A stretch of 64,000 nt of DNA from Anaerolineaceae bacterium (GTDB lineage Bacteria; Chloroflexota; Anaerolineae; Aggregatilineales; Phototrophicaceae), in NCBI GenBank assembly GCA_020634165.1, contig JACKCF010000001.1, forward strand, positions 2,232,001 through 2,296,000, given 5' to 3'. A model generated the notes under the pieces. The model was not told where the DNA came from. It did not search any database and saw only the letters and a program-made list of their open reading frames with translations. This document shows, piece by piece, positions 41,236 to 49,849 of this stretch. The first letter of the stretch is position 1; every line of letters begins with the position of its first letter. Made by a program: the position numbers and the translations under genes.

Positions 41236-41814
41236 TTGATCGCTAGTATAAATGGCCTTGTGGAATACAAAGATGCCCAGCTTGCCGTGATTACGGTTGG
41301 TGGTATCGGTATCGAAGTGAATGCGACACGTGCAGCACTGGAAAAGTGCTTTGTAGGCGAAACCGCTGCGCTGTACACGCGCCTGATCGTGCGTGAAGAC
41401 TCCTTGACGCTGTTTGGTTTTGCGACTGCGCAGGAGCGTGATCTGTTTGATACGCTTATCAAGATCAACGGTGTTGGCCCTAAACTAGGGGTGATGATCC
41501 TCAGCAGCCTGAATATTGATAATCTGAGACAGGCAATCATCAGCGAACGCTCAGAGATTTTGACGCGCGTGCCGGGCATTGGTAAAAAGACAGCGCAAAA
41601 GATTCTACTTGAGCTTAAAGACAAAATACCCGTTGGCCTGGATGCTGTGCCAGAAGCTGGCTTCAGTGACATCAACAGCGACGTAATGGACGCTCTGATC
41701 GCGTTAGGTTTCAGTGTGGTTGAGGCACAGACAGCGATTCAGTCACTGCCACACGATGCGCCTGATGATGAGCAGGAACGCCTGCGTATGGCGCTGCAAA
41801 TGTTAAGCAACTAA
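41236..41814 (+). CDS. ruvA: Holliday junction DNA-binding protein RuvA
   Basis: RuvA is the tetrameric junction binder that loads RuvB. It starts with TTG at 41236 with AGGG eight bases upstream, giving IASINGLVEYK and 192 residues. Domain I is the OB fold. Domain II carries two helix-hairpin-helix motifs, LIKINGVGPKLGVMIL and LTRVPGIGKKTAQKILLELKDK. The C-terminal domain that contacts RuvB includes DALIALGFSVVEAQTAI. It is cotranscribed with ruvC. Confidence 0.97.
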   Translation: MIASINGLVEYKDAQLAVITVGGIGIEVNATRAALEKCFVGETAALYTRLIVREDSLTLFGFATAQERDLFDTLIKINGVGPKLGVMILSSLNIDNLRQAIISERSEILTRVPGIGKKTAQKILLELKDKIPVGLDAVPEAGFSDINSDVMDALIALGFSVVEAQTAIQSLPHDAPDDEQERLRMALQMLSN

Positions 41815-41863
41815 GTACGAAGCAACCGTTTTAGCCATCTCTTCAATTCAATCGGAGAAAACT

Positions 41864-42586
41864 GTGACCGAAACACTCATTGGCAAGCGCGTCGATGTGC
41901 TCGACAAGGGCTGGATCGAACTTGTTGACCTAATGCCGCACCCCAGCACGGATATTTCCGGTGATCTCGCTATCGTCAATGCAGCGCGCGTCAGTTTTTT
42001 GGGCGAGAGTAAAGGCAGTGATCGTGATAAGAAGCTGCTCTTCTATTTACTTAGGCATCGGCACACGTCGCCATTTGAGATGGTTGAGTTAAAGTTCCGA
42101 GTACGGGCACCACTGGTGACATGGTGGCAGTGGGTACGTCATCGGACATGGAACATGAACGCGCAGTCTGGGCGCTATACGCCATTTGAGGAAAATGATT
42201 TTTATGTGCCGGATGTCTGGCGGCGGCAGTCGAAGGACAATAAGCAGGCCAGTGAGGGGCAGGTCACAGATGCAGACGGCGAGGCATTGACCGCAGAATT
42301 GCTTGCCCACTATGAAGCAAGCTTCCAGCACTATCAGAATGCACTTGACAAGGGTGTTTCAAAAGAAATGGCCCGACTATTTTTGCCAGGTTTCAGTGTG
42401 TACTATACGTGGGTGACGAAAATTGATGCCCATAATCTGATGCATTTTTTGCGGCTGCGAATGGCCGAAGATGCTCAGTATGAGATACGTGTATATGCTC
42501 AGGCGATTTACGAGCATTTCTTCAAGCAGGCTTTGCCATGGACAGCAGAAGCATTTGAACAATATATACTGAATCCGAGCGAATAA
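41864..42586 (+). CDS. thyX: FAD-dependent thymidylate synthase ThyX
   Basis: ThyX makes dTMP from dUMP using methylene-tetrahydrofolate and FAD/NADPH, replacing ThyA. It has a GTG start with GGAG eight bases upstream and 240 residues. The defining RHRX7S motif is at residues 92-102 (RHRTWNMNAQS), and an earlier RHRHTSPFE at 64-72 belongs to the conserved flavin/substrate region. It follows the ruv genes by 49 bases and is followed by a strong terminator. Together with tdk, dTMP can be made de novo and salvaged. Confidence 0.97.
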   Translation: MTETLIGKRVDVLDKGWIELVDLMPHPSTDISGDLAIVNAARVSFLGESKGSDRDKKLLFYLLRHRHTSPFEMVELKFRVRAPLVTWWQWVRHRTWNMNAQSGRYTPFEENDFYVPDVWRRQSKDNKQASEGQVTDADGEALTAELLAHYEASFQHYQNALDKGVSKEMARLFLPGFSVYYTWVTKIDAHNLMHFLRLRMAEDAQYEIRVYAQAIYEHFFKQALPWTAEAFEQYILNPSE

Positions 42587-42623
42587 AGCCTAAGACAAGC
42601 GAAATATATCCTCAGACATAAAT

Positions 42624-42667
42624 AAAAATATCGGGTAAGGGAAATAGCCTCTTACCCGATATTTTTT
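42624..42667. terminator. Strong bidirectional terminator after thyX
   Basis: A perfect 16-bp stem (aaaaatatcgggtaag 42624-42639, its complement 42651-42666) with an 11-base loop and T-tract lies between convergent thyX and the lipoprotein gene. A-rich left flank lets it work on both strands. Confidence 0.88.
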
Positions 42668-42700
42668 GTTCAGAGCGAAAATTTTTGCGATGTGCAGTCG

Positions 42701-43333
42701 CTACTCTGCATGTATTTCGTAGCCTCGAGTGAAGCACATCTGGTCGCCGTTAGCATCGAGCGGATAGACACTCCAGGCATAAACCTGCCCTGCTTCAAAG
42801 AGCGCGGCATCAAAGGTGTATGATGTATCGGCAATGTAGATGTCTGTGAGGACAAGAAAACCAGATTGGTTGCTAAGTTCAAGGAAGTAGGATTCAGCAC
42901 CAGCGGGACTCGTCCAGGCTGCGACCGGTTGTGTTCCGGCAGCGAATGTCGATGTCGAGTTATCGAAGTCGACCAAGAAATCCGCACATGAGGGACGTTC
43001 ACCTGTGCTCCTGGTAGCAGGCGGATTAGATGTATCCTGCGTTGGCACGTCAGTTGGTACAGCTTCGGTAGGCTGCTCGTCTACCGGATCGACTACGGGG
43101 CCATCGCCTTCGGCTGTGGGGGTAAATGTTGGTGGTAAGGTTGGCCGGAGATTCTGCGTTTCGGCAGTTGCAATGATTTCAGGCGTCGGTGTGAAATCTT
43201 CGGCTGGTTCCTCGGTGGGTTCGGGCTGGTCGGTTGGCAAAGATGCACTGGTTGGCATGGCATCACCCTGCGGTGTGCAGGCGGAGATCAGGAAAATCGT
43301 CATCAGTGCAACCGCAGTCATAAAACGTGCCAT
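42701..43333 (-). CDS. Lipoprotein with Pro/Thr/Glu linker and beta-rich C-terminal domain
   Basis: The frame extends to 43495, but the ATG at 43333 with GAGGAG ten bases upstream begins a typical lipoprotein signal, MARFMTAVALMTIFLISAC, with the lipid-modified Cys at residue 19; product 210 residues. A Pro/Thr/Glu-rich linker (about 22-105) leads to a small beta domain with FLVDFDNSTSTFAAG, ESYFLELSNQSGF and AWSVYPLDANG, which reads like a fibronectin/Ig-type fold. No family is recognised. It is the last gene of the minus-strand globin operon. Confidence 0.78.
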   Translation of the reverse strand: MARFMTAVALMTIFLISACTPQGDAMPTSASLPTDQPEPTEEPAEDFTPTPEIIATAETQNLRPTLPPTFTPTAEGDGPVVDPVDEQPTEAVPTDVPTQDTSNPPATRSTGERPSCADFLVDFDNSTSTFAAGTQPVAAWTSPAGAESYFLELSNQSGFLVLTDIYIADTSYTFDAALFEAGQVYAWSVYPLDANGDQMCFTRGYEIHAE

Positions 43334-43347
43334 ATCGCATCTACTCC

Positions 43348-43800
43348 TCATTGGGCTGCTTCCACCTGGGAAGCGATGCCGTAAATGATTAAAAACACAT
43401 CCGTTGAGAAAACGAATAACCCCAGTAACAAATATAGCCCAGCAATGGGCCTGGATTTTAGGCGGTGTTTCATGCCGACTGTTCCAACGAGCCAATACCA
43501 GCCAAACAGATAGATGGCCAGCCCAATGCCGGCTGTAACGTAGGCGGGCACCGCGCGTGTATTCGCATCAAAAAAATAGTCGAAGTAGATGCGATCTACC
43601 AGCGAGAAAATGAACGCCACCCAACTGAGAGCGATCAACGCCACCAGCAGAACACGAACCAGGCGCGGCAATTGCAGAAAACGAGTGACTATCCCTGCCA
43701 GGAAATCCCTAACTGCCGACAAAGGTCCAGCAGAACGCTCAGCGGGTGTATTGGCTACTGCTTCTGCTTCGACTATGCGCTGACGTCGCGTCTTGGTCAT
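43348..43800 (-). CDS. Three-span membrane protein
   Basis: The 150-residue protein has a charged cytoplasmic start and hydrophobic spans at about 46-66, 84-106 and 120-142. No domain is recognised. The start overlaps the stop of the globin gene by four bases (43797-43800), so both are probably translated from one mRNA. It may be a partner of the globin or of the downstream lipoprotein, but the sequence gives no direct hint. Confidence 0.72.
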   Translation of the reverse strand: MTKTRRQRIVEAEAVANTPAERSAGPLSAVRDFLAGIVTRFLQLPRLVRVLLVALIALSWVAFIFSLVDRIYFDYFFDANTRAVPAYVTAGIGLAIYLFGWYWLVGTVGMKHRLKSRPIAGLYLLLGLFVFSTDVFLIIYGIASQVEAAQ

Positions 43801-44204
43801 GCGTCGCCTCCAGATACGTCAACATCACTCTGGTTAATCATGAATGTTGCGCCGCGCTCGAAGTAATCACGCATCTGAGAACGAGCGGGTTCCTGAATGC
43901 CGACTTCGTCTATGGCAGCGAGCATATGCCCGACCCAGGCATCGCGCGCGCTGGCATCAATTGGAAATGGCGCGTGACGCATGCGCAGGCGCGGGTGCCC
44001 ACGCTCCTGTGCATATTGGGCTGGTCCGCCCCAAAACTGCATCAGGAACAGATATTGCCAGCGTTTGCCTGGTTCCAGATCATCGGGGAACAGTGGTCGA
44101 AGCTCTTCATCAGCTTCCACCCTGGCATAGAAAATGTCGACCAATTTTTGGAATGTTGGCTCACCACCAACCATGTCAAAGACTGTCTTTTGGTTGCTAT
44201 CCAT
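43797..44204 (-). CDS. Group II truncated hemoglobin (trHbO-like)
   Basis: Heme protein of the truncated globin family. The ATG at 44204, with AGGA six bases upstream, gives 135 residues. Visible residues are the Tyr of helix B (DIFYARVEADEELRPLF), the proximal His in LRMRHAPFPI, and the group II Trp in DAWVGHML. Such globins bind O2 or NO and are linked to detoxification or oxygen delivery. The QFWGGPAQYAQERGHPRLR stretch is typical of group II. It leads an operon with a membrane protein and a lipoprotein. Confidence 0.92.
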   Translation of the reverse strand: MDSNQKTVFDMVGGEPTFQKLVDIFYARVEADEELRPLFPDDLEPGKRWQYLFLMQFWGGPAQYAQERGHPRLRMRHAPFPIDASARDAWVGHMLAAIDEVGIQEPARSQMRDYFERGATFMINQSDVDVSGGDA

Positions 44205-44316
44205 ATGCTTCCTATATGCCAACAGCAAGTGCGGCTTTACATTCGTGATGCTGGCAGTACAATCAAACGTCTGATACGCATTCTATTATACTATGCCGCT
44301 TAAGGAGAATTAGTAA

Positions 44317-46332
44317 ATGGCACGATGGCCGCACAGCGCCCGCCGGACAATCATGATTGTCTGTATCATAATCCTGGCGCTTTTGACGACATTTACGCTT
44401 ACTGCCCAAAATGACCCTACGCTTGTTGGCAGTGGCATTGCCCTCCCGTTATTAGAAGACCTGGCGGCTGCGGCAGAACAACCCCTTTCGATTAATGTTA
44501 CCGGCACTGATGCGGGCTTCCAGCAGTTTTGTGCAGGGGAAGCCAGCATGGTCGCTGCGACACGGGCCATCAACAGCGTGGAGGATACACTCTGTGTTGA
44601 AAATGGCATTAGCTACAGTGAGCTGCTCGTGGCCAATGATGTAGTCGCAGCTATCGTCAAAGAAGATGACGCATTACCGACCTGCCTGACAATAACCGAC
44701 CTGAACACTATGCTCGTGCCTTCAGCAGCGGGTACTATCACAGATTGGTCAACGTTTGTCGAGGTCGCGGCATCAGATAGTGAAGAAGCCCCTGCTGCAC
44801 CTGAACTGACCGTTTATGTACCGGAGCTGCTGACACCCACCTACGCCATTGTTGATGGTTTCATCAGCGGTGATGGCCTACGCAATGACGCGACTGTTGC
44901 CAGTGAATCCGACATTATTGCGGCTGTCAGCGAGAACACAGGTGCACTTGGTTTTGTGTCTCTGGCGGCAGCAGAAGCTGCTGAGGGCGTTCGCATTCTC
45001 CAAGTTAATGACCTCACTAGCGGTAACGGCTGCTACTCCCCATCATCAGAAGCATTCGAGGCTTCTAATTACATGATGGGGACGCCCGTTCTGCTGTATG
45101 TTGAAGCCAGCGCACAAGCGGGTTTGGAATCATTCCTGAACACGCTAACGGCAGACAACGCGGCTGTTGTAGAAGCAAAGGGCTTTGTGTCGATTTCAGA
45201 GGGTGCGCTGGAGACTAACGCAGCGGTACTTTCTGGCGAGACAACCGATGGCCGTCAGTTCACTACTGCCGAAACGACCTTCGAGATTCCCGTGACATTG
45301 ACGGGTGAAATCGCTATCGGTGGCAGCGGTGTTGGCTACAGCTTCGTCAACACGGCCCTGACACAACTCACATCGACGCAGGTTGAACTCAATGTTCAAT
45401 ATCAGATCGAGGGTGATGAGGCAGGCATCCGCCGCCTGTGCAACGGCGAAGTCGATTTCGTACTTGCAACGGCTGATATGACAGATGAACAGACTGCCGC
45501 CTGCGGCGCCAACGAAATTGTGCCCGTCACGATTCCGCTGGGCACGCGCGCTGTGGTGCTGGTATCAAATGCGGCTGACGACTATGCCGCCTGCCTGACC
45601 ACAGAACAGATCGCCAGCATCTGGTCCGTCAATACTGAAGGCACCAGCCCTCTTAACTGGAATGAAGTCCCTGGTGATTTCCCTGACCAGGCGATCACGC
45701 TATTTGAGCCGGCTCTTGGTAATGCGTACGCCGATATGCTGGTTGAATCGATTGAACCGATCCCGCCGCTGCGTGCCGATGGTAATGTCTTTGCTGATTC
45801 ACTGTATCGTGCTGCCGCAGTCGCCAATGTCGATGGTGGCCTGACATACATGGGCTGGACGGATTATGAGCGTGTGGTCGATAACAATCAGGCAAATATC
45901 CAGCTTGTTGGCGTCGATGCCGGTTCAGGCTGTGTCGAACCATCAGCCACAACGATTGAAGATGGCACTTACCCACTCAGCCAGTCCGCACAACTGATCG
46001 TTGCGCAGTCGTCGCTGGCAAATGTGAATGTACAGTCCGCAATCTGGACGCTGTTCGAGGATACCAATATTTCTTCATTGCAGCGCAGCGGCTTTGTCGG
46101 CATTAACATCAACCAACTGCCGAGCGTTCGCCAAGACCTGGAGCGTATGTTCACGGAGGCAGCGGAAGCGATTATGCCTACCACAACTGATGCCACCGAC
46201 GAAACTGCTACGGATGAGTCCGCTACGGACGATACATCAACTGAAGAAGGTACCGCAGAAGATACTGATTCAGAGGCAACTGACAGTTCTGCGGAAGAAC
46301 CAACTGAAGAAGCAACGGCTGAATCCAATTAG
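44317..46332 (+). CDS. Secreted protein with two tandem PstS/PBP-like domains
   Basis: The 671-residue protein has an N-terminal signal or anchor helix (about 11-30), then two periplasmic-binding-protein-like domains (about 34-310 and 325-615). They are internal duplicates: LVGSGIALPLLEDL and GFQQFCAGEASMVAATRAI in the first correspond to IGGSGVGYSFVNTA and GIRRLCNGEVDFVLATADM in the second. This is the PstS phosphate-binding layout. The end is a disordered Thr/Glu/Asp-rich tail. AGGAG precedes the ATG. No pst transporter genes follow, so it may bind phosphate or another anion for a different purpose. Confidence 0.87.
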   Translation: MARWPHSARRTIMIVCIIILALLTTFTLTAQNDPTLVGSGIALPLLEDLAAAAEQPLSINVTGTDAGFQQFCAGEASMVAATRAINSVEDTLCVENGISYSELLVANDVVAAIVKEDDALPTCLTITDLNTMLVPSAAGTITDWSTFVEVAASDSEEAPAAPELTVYVPELLTPTYAIVDGFISGDGLRNDATVASESDIIAAVSENTGALGFVSLAAAEAAEGVRILQVNDLTSGNGCYSPSSEAFEASNYMMGTPVLLYVEASAQAGLESFLNTLTADNAAVVEAKGFVSISEGALETNAAVLSGETTDGRQFTTAETTFEIPVTLTGEIAIGGSGVGYSFVNTALTQLTSTQVELNVQYQIEGDEAGIRRLCNGEVDFVLATADMTDEQTAACGANEIVPVTIPLGTRAVVLVSNAADDYAACLTTEQIASIWSVNTEGTSPLNWNEVPGDFPDQAITLFEPALGNAYADMLVESIEPIPPLRADGNVFADSLYRAAAVANVDGGLTYMGWTDYERVVDNNQANIQLVGVDAGSGCVEPSATTIEDGTYPLSQSAQLIVAQSSLANVNVQSAIWTLFEDTNISSLQRSGFVGININQLPSVRQDLERMFTEAAEAIMPTTTDATDETATDESATDDTSTEEGTAEDTDSEATDSSAEEPTEEATAESN

Positions 46333-46365
46333 CACAAGCTCGTTAGTTACCTGAACGACGCAAAT

Positions 46366-46396
46366 CAACACCCCTACAACCCCTGTAGGGGTGTTG
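46366..46396 (+). terminator. Hairpin after the PBP-domain gene
   Basis: Perfect 13-bp arms (caacacccctaca / tgtaggggtgttg) with a five-base loop, but no T-tract follows. It may be a Rho-dependent or stabilising hairpin, or an operator, between this gene and the DinG-type gene. Confidence 0.5.
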
Positions 46397-46449
46397 TGCT
46401 ATACTCTGAATGTTTGATTATGACCCTCCCCCATTGAATGGAGTCCTAC

Positions 46450-49206
46450 ATGCGAGGCGAACTCGTCGCATTTGATCTGGAAACAACTGGCCTCGATGTA
46501 GAAACGGACTCCATCATTGAAATAGGCGCGGTACGCATTGTTGATGGCGTGGTTACTGACGAGTACAGCACGCTGGTCAACCCAGGTTTTGCCATCCCAC
46601 AGGAAACTACCTATATCACGGGAATTGAACAAAAAGACCTGCGAAATGCGCCGACGCTGGCAACTATTCTGCCGGATATTGCACATTTTATTGGGGATGC
46701 ACCTGTCATCGCGCATAATGCCAATTTTGATGTGAGTTTCCTCAAGCGATTTGGTTTGCTGAGTGGCAATCTGGCAATCGACACAATTGAGGTTGCATCA
46801 ATCATCAACCCCACTTTGCCAAGTTACAGCCTGGGTTCACTGGTTGAGCAATTGGATATTGAGCTGGAAAATGCGCATCGCGCGCTTGATGACGCCCGTG
46901 CGACAGCGTATCTGTACATCAAAATGTGGCGCGCTGCCCAGAAGTTGCCGAAGGGGCTGGTACAGGAAATCGTGCGCTACAGCCAACCTGTCGATTGGCC
47001 TTTACGGGTCTTTTTTGAAGCCTTGCTCGATACAGCCGTCGAGGCTGAGAGTGAGCCAACCGACAGCGAGCCAAATCTCGAAGCATTTGATCTGCTTCCT
47101 AATTCACCGACGATGCCTACAACGCCGAGTTCAGTTGATGTCGTGGAGGTGGAAGCTATTCTGGGTGAGAACGGACGTCTGGCGCAATCACTCGATGGTT
47201 ATGAGCATCGCGTACAGCAGGTTGCGATGGCACGCAGTGTCACCGAGGCATTCAACAATCAGCAGCAGGTCATGATTGAGGCGGGGACTGGCATCGGTAA
47301 ATCGCTGGCTTATCTGACTCCGGCAGTGCTATGGGCAATAGAGAACCAATCGCGCGTGGTGGTTTCTACCAATACGATTACGCTGCAGGACCAACTCATC
47401 GAGAAGGATATTCCGCTGTTGCAAAGCGCGCTGGATGTGCCGTTCAATGCCGCCGTGATGAAGGGCCGCGCCAATTACCTGTGTCCACGACGATTGGAAA
47501 CCATGCGTCATCGAGAGCCAACCAGCGTCGATGAGCTTAGAACCGTCATTAAGCTGTTGATCTGGTTGAATAGCAAGCCGTCGGGTGATCGAGGAGAATT
47601 AAATCTGCGCGGGAATGAAAATTATATTTGGAGCCGACTGAGTGCTGCCGATGAAGATTGTACGAGCCAGCGCTGCACGGTCACTATGCGCGGAACCTGC
47701 CCTTATCACCAAGCACGACTGAGGGCGGAAAATGCTCAGGTGCTGATAGTGAATCATGCCCTGCTCATCGCAGATTCCAAAGCAGAAAAGAACACCTTAC
47801 CTGCGTATGACAACCTCATCATTGATGAAGCCCATCAACTTGAGGACGCCATTACCAATGGTCTCACGGTCAGAATTGATCAGATCAAGCTGGGGCAGAG
47901 ACTGGGTGAACTGGGTGGTACTAATCGGGGTCTGTTGGGCGATGTGCTGCGATATATGCGCTCCAATGGTGCTGAAAAAGAAAGCACTAAGCTTGAGATG
48001 TTCGTGCAGGATGTTGAGATGGCGATACGGGCAATGCAACAGCAAATCACCCGATTCTTCGATGCACTGGCTGGTTATATCACGGATACAGGTCAGCAGA
48101 ATAAATCACAGATTCGCCTCACACCGGCCAATCGCAAACAGAGTGAATTTCAGTTGGTCCAGGCTAAATGGCAGCAATTGGCTGAATTTTTCGATGTGAT
48201 CGCTGATGCGATGAAGCATATTTTAGGGGTGCTCGGCGGCCTGAATGAGACAGCGCAACTGAATGACCTTGTATCGAGTCTGGCGGCTACAGCGCGCTAC
48301 TTATCCGATAAACGTCATGAGCTTGATGCATTTTCAACTGAGCCGGATGATAACTGGGTGTACTGGCTACACTATCGGGGAGATAGTGGTTATATCGCGA
48401 TTCAGATGGCACCACATAACGTCGGTCCGTATTTGAATGATGCTATTTGGAGCAAGAAGCAAACTGTTGTGATGACGAGCGCGACGCTCCAGACTGGTAA
48501 TGGCTTCGCATATGTCAAAGATCGTCTGCATGCTAATCATGTTCAGACCGAGTCTACCGGCTCTGCCTTTGACTATAAGAAGTCGGCGCTGATCTTTTTG
48601 CCGGAAGATATTGCCGAACCGAACCAACCGAATTACCAGAAGGCCATTGAACGAGGGATTATCTCACTGGCGGCGGCATTACAGGGTCGCGTGATGGTGC
48701 TGTTTACAAGCTACAATCAACTGCGAGAAACGGCAGCAAATATCGCTCCGAGGCTCGCTCTGGGTGGTATTGTGGTCTATGACCAGGCGACAGGTAACAG
48801 CCAGGAATCCCTGCTGGATCGCTTCAAGAGTTCTGAGAAAGCCGTGCTTCTAGGCACACGCAGCTACTGGGACGGAGTGGATATTCCAGGTGATGACCTG
48901 AGTGCGCTGGTGATTACGCGCCTCCCCTTCGCTGTTCCGACCGATCCCGTGTTTGCGGCGCGATCCGATACCTACAGCGATGCTTTCAACAGCTTTGCCG
49001 TACCGAATGCTGTTCTACGGTTCCGTCAAGGATTTGGGCGATTGATACGGACTCGCGATGATCGGGGTATTGTCGCGATTTTCGACAGCCGAATTATTCA
49101 TAAACGATATGGAAGCCAATTCCTGGAAGCCTTACCTGACTGCACGATTGAACGCGGTCCGTTGGACAATTTACCCGATGCAGCGCAGAAGTGGCTCGAC
49201 AGATAA
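46450..49206 (+). CDS. dinG: DEDD exonuclease fused to DinG-type superfamily 2 helicase
   Basis: The ATG at 46450 (GGAG six bases before) is preferred over 46438; product 918 residues. Residues 1-165 are a DnaQ/PolC-type 3'-5' exonuclease: DLETTGLD, HNANFD, HRALDDARAT. Residues 240-918 are an XPD/DinG-like helicase: Walker A EAGTGIGKS (277-285), a DEAH box at 459-462, the iron-sulfur cluster Cys in NYLCPRR, DCTSQRC and GTCPYH, and C-terminal motifs IFLPEDIAEPN..., LFTSYNQLRE, GTRSYWDGVDIPGDDL, and FRQGFGRLIRT. It probably unwinds and trims DNA or R-loops in repair. The fusion is a known arrangement in several bacteria. Confidence 0.94.
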   Translation: MRGELVAFDLETTGLDVETDSIIEIGAVRIVDGVVTDEYSTLVNPGFAIPQETTYITGIEQKDLRNAPTLATILPDIAHFIGDAPVIAHNANFDVSFLKRFGLLSGNLAIDTIEVASIINPTLPSYSLGSLVEQLDIELENAHRALDDARATAYLYIKMWRAAQKLPKGLVQEIVRYSQPVDWPLRVFFEALLDTAVEAESEPTDSEPNLEAFDLLPNSPTMPTTPSSVDVVEVEAILGENGRLAQSLDGYEHRVQQVAMARSVTEAFNNQQQVMIEAGTGIGKSLAYLTPAVLWAIENQSRVVVSTNTITLQDQLIEKDIPLLQSALDVPFNAAVMKGRANYLCPRRLETMRHREPTSVDELRTVIKLLIWLNSKPSGDRGELNLRGNENYIWSRLSAADEDCTSQRCTVTMRGTCPYHQARLRAENAQVLIVNHALLIADSKAEKNTLPAYDNLIIDEAHQLEDAITNGLTVRIDQIKLGQRLGELGGTNRGLLGDVLRYMRSNGAEKESTKLEMFVQDVEMAIRAMQQQITRFFDALAGYITDTGQQNKSQIRLTPANRKQSEFQLVQAKWQQLAEFFDVIADAMKHILGVLGGLNETAQLNDLVSSLAATARYLSDKRHELDAFSTEPDDNWVYWLHYRGDSGYIAIQMAPHNVGPYLNDAIWSKKQTVVMTSATLQTGNGFAYVKDRLHANHVQTESTGSAFDYKKSALIFLPEDIAEPNQPNYQKAIERGIISLAAALQGRVMVLFTSYNQLRETAANIAPRLALGGIVVYDQATGNSQESLLDRFKSSEKAVLLGTRSYWDGVDIPGDDLSALVITRLPFAVPTDPVFAARSDTYSDAFNSFAVPNAVLRFRQGFGRLIRTRDDRGIVAIFDSRIIHKRYGSQFLEALPDCTIERGPLDNLPDAAQKWLDR

Positions 49207-49242
49207 GTAACCGAACAACAAAGTAGCTGAGGTAATTGACTC

Positions 49243-49608
49243 ATGCAGACACCTGCTGGAAAAGAATGCAGACATTATTATCAAGATTTCCATCGTGGCA
49301 GGAATATTCAGGAGTGCCGCCTAGCTAAAGTGAACCCAGCCAGCGAACGCTGGCATCCGAATGATTGCAGCAAGTGTCCTGTTCCCGACATTCTTCTGGC
49401 CAATGCGGACCCTAATATGGAACTGAAGTTGACGATCAAACGCGGATTCCTGGGTTTTACCCGCACTCTGGATGTGAAAGCATTTGACAAGCGCAGCGGG
49501 GACCCTATCGCTGATCCGTATGTGGGCAATCTCAATCGCGAAGATAACCCTGGGCTGGAGATATTCCGCAGGGCGCTTGAAGACAACGATGGGCCGTCAC
49601 CTGATTAA
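49243..49608 (+). CDS. Small protein with possible zinc-binding Cys cluster
   Basis: The 121-residue protein has four Cys at residues 9, 25, 42 and 45 (ECRHYY, QECRLA, DCSKCPVPD), plausible zinc or iron-sulfur ligands, followed by a beta-rich half with LKLTIKRGFLGFTRTLDVK. No known family comes to mind. It follows the helicase gene by 36 bases and may share its transcript. The Cys layout could alternatively be a small iron-sulfur domain. Confidence 0.65.
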   Translation: MQTPAGKECRHYYQDFHRGRNIQECRLAKVNPASERWHPNDCSKCPVPDILLANADPNMELKLTIKRGFLGFTRTLDVKAFDKRSGDPIADPYVGNLNREDNPGLEIFRRALEDNDGPSPD

Positions 49609-49849
49609 TTGTCTAATTGGTGTCGTGCCCATTCACGTAATACATGTAGTACATAATGTCGAGGTTAGCACAATTTAACACGGGATTATGGTGATAGTAT
49701 TAGGGTTGTGTCTATTCAGAAATGAGCCTCATGCGTAGCGCTATGGAACTCCCCAGATTTCTTAAGTAAGCCTGATTTTTTCAGAATTCAACACTGTGCT
49801 AATATGACATTAGTCTGCATATAAGCTGTGGACTATGGCGTGAGAGCTT

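Noticed and set aside
43746..44303. 185-codon plus-strand frame across the globin gene
   Set aside because: Antisense to the globin and membrane-protein genes, which have overlapping starts and a ribosome site.
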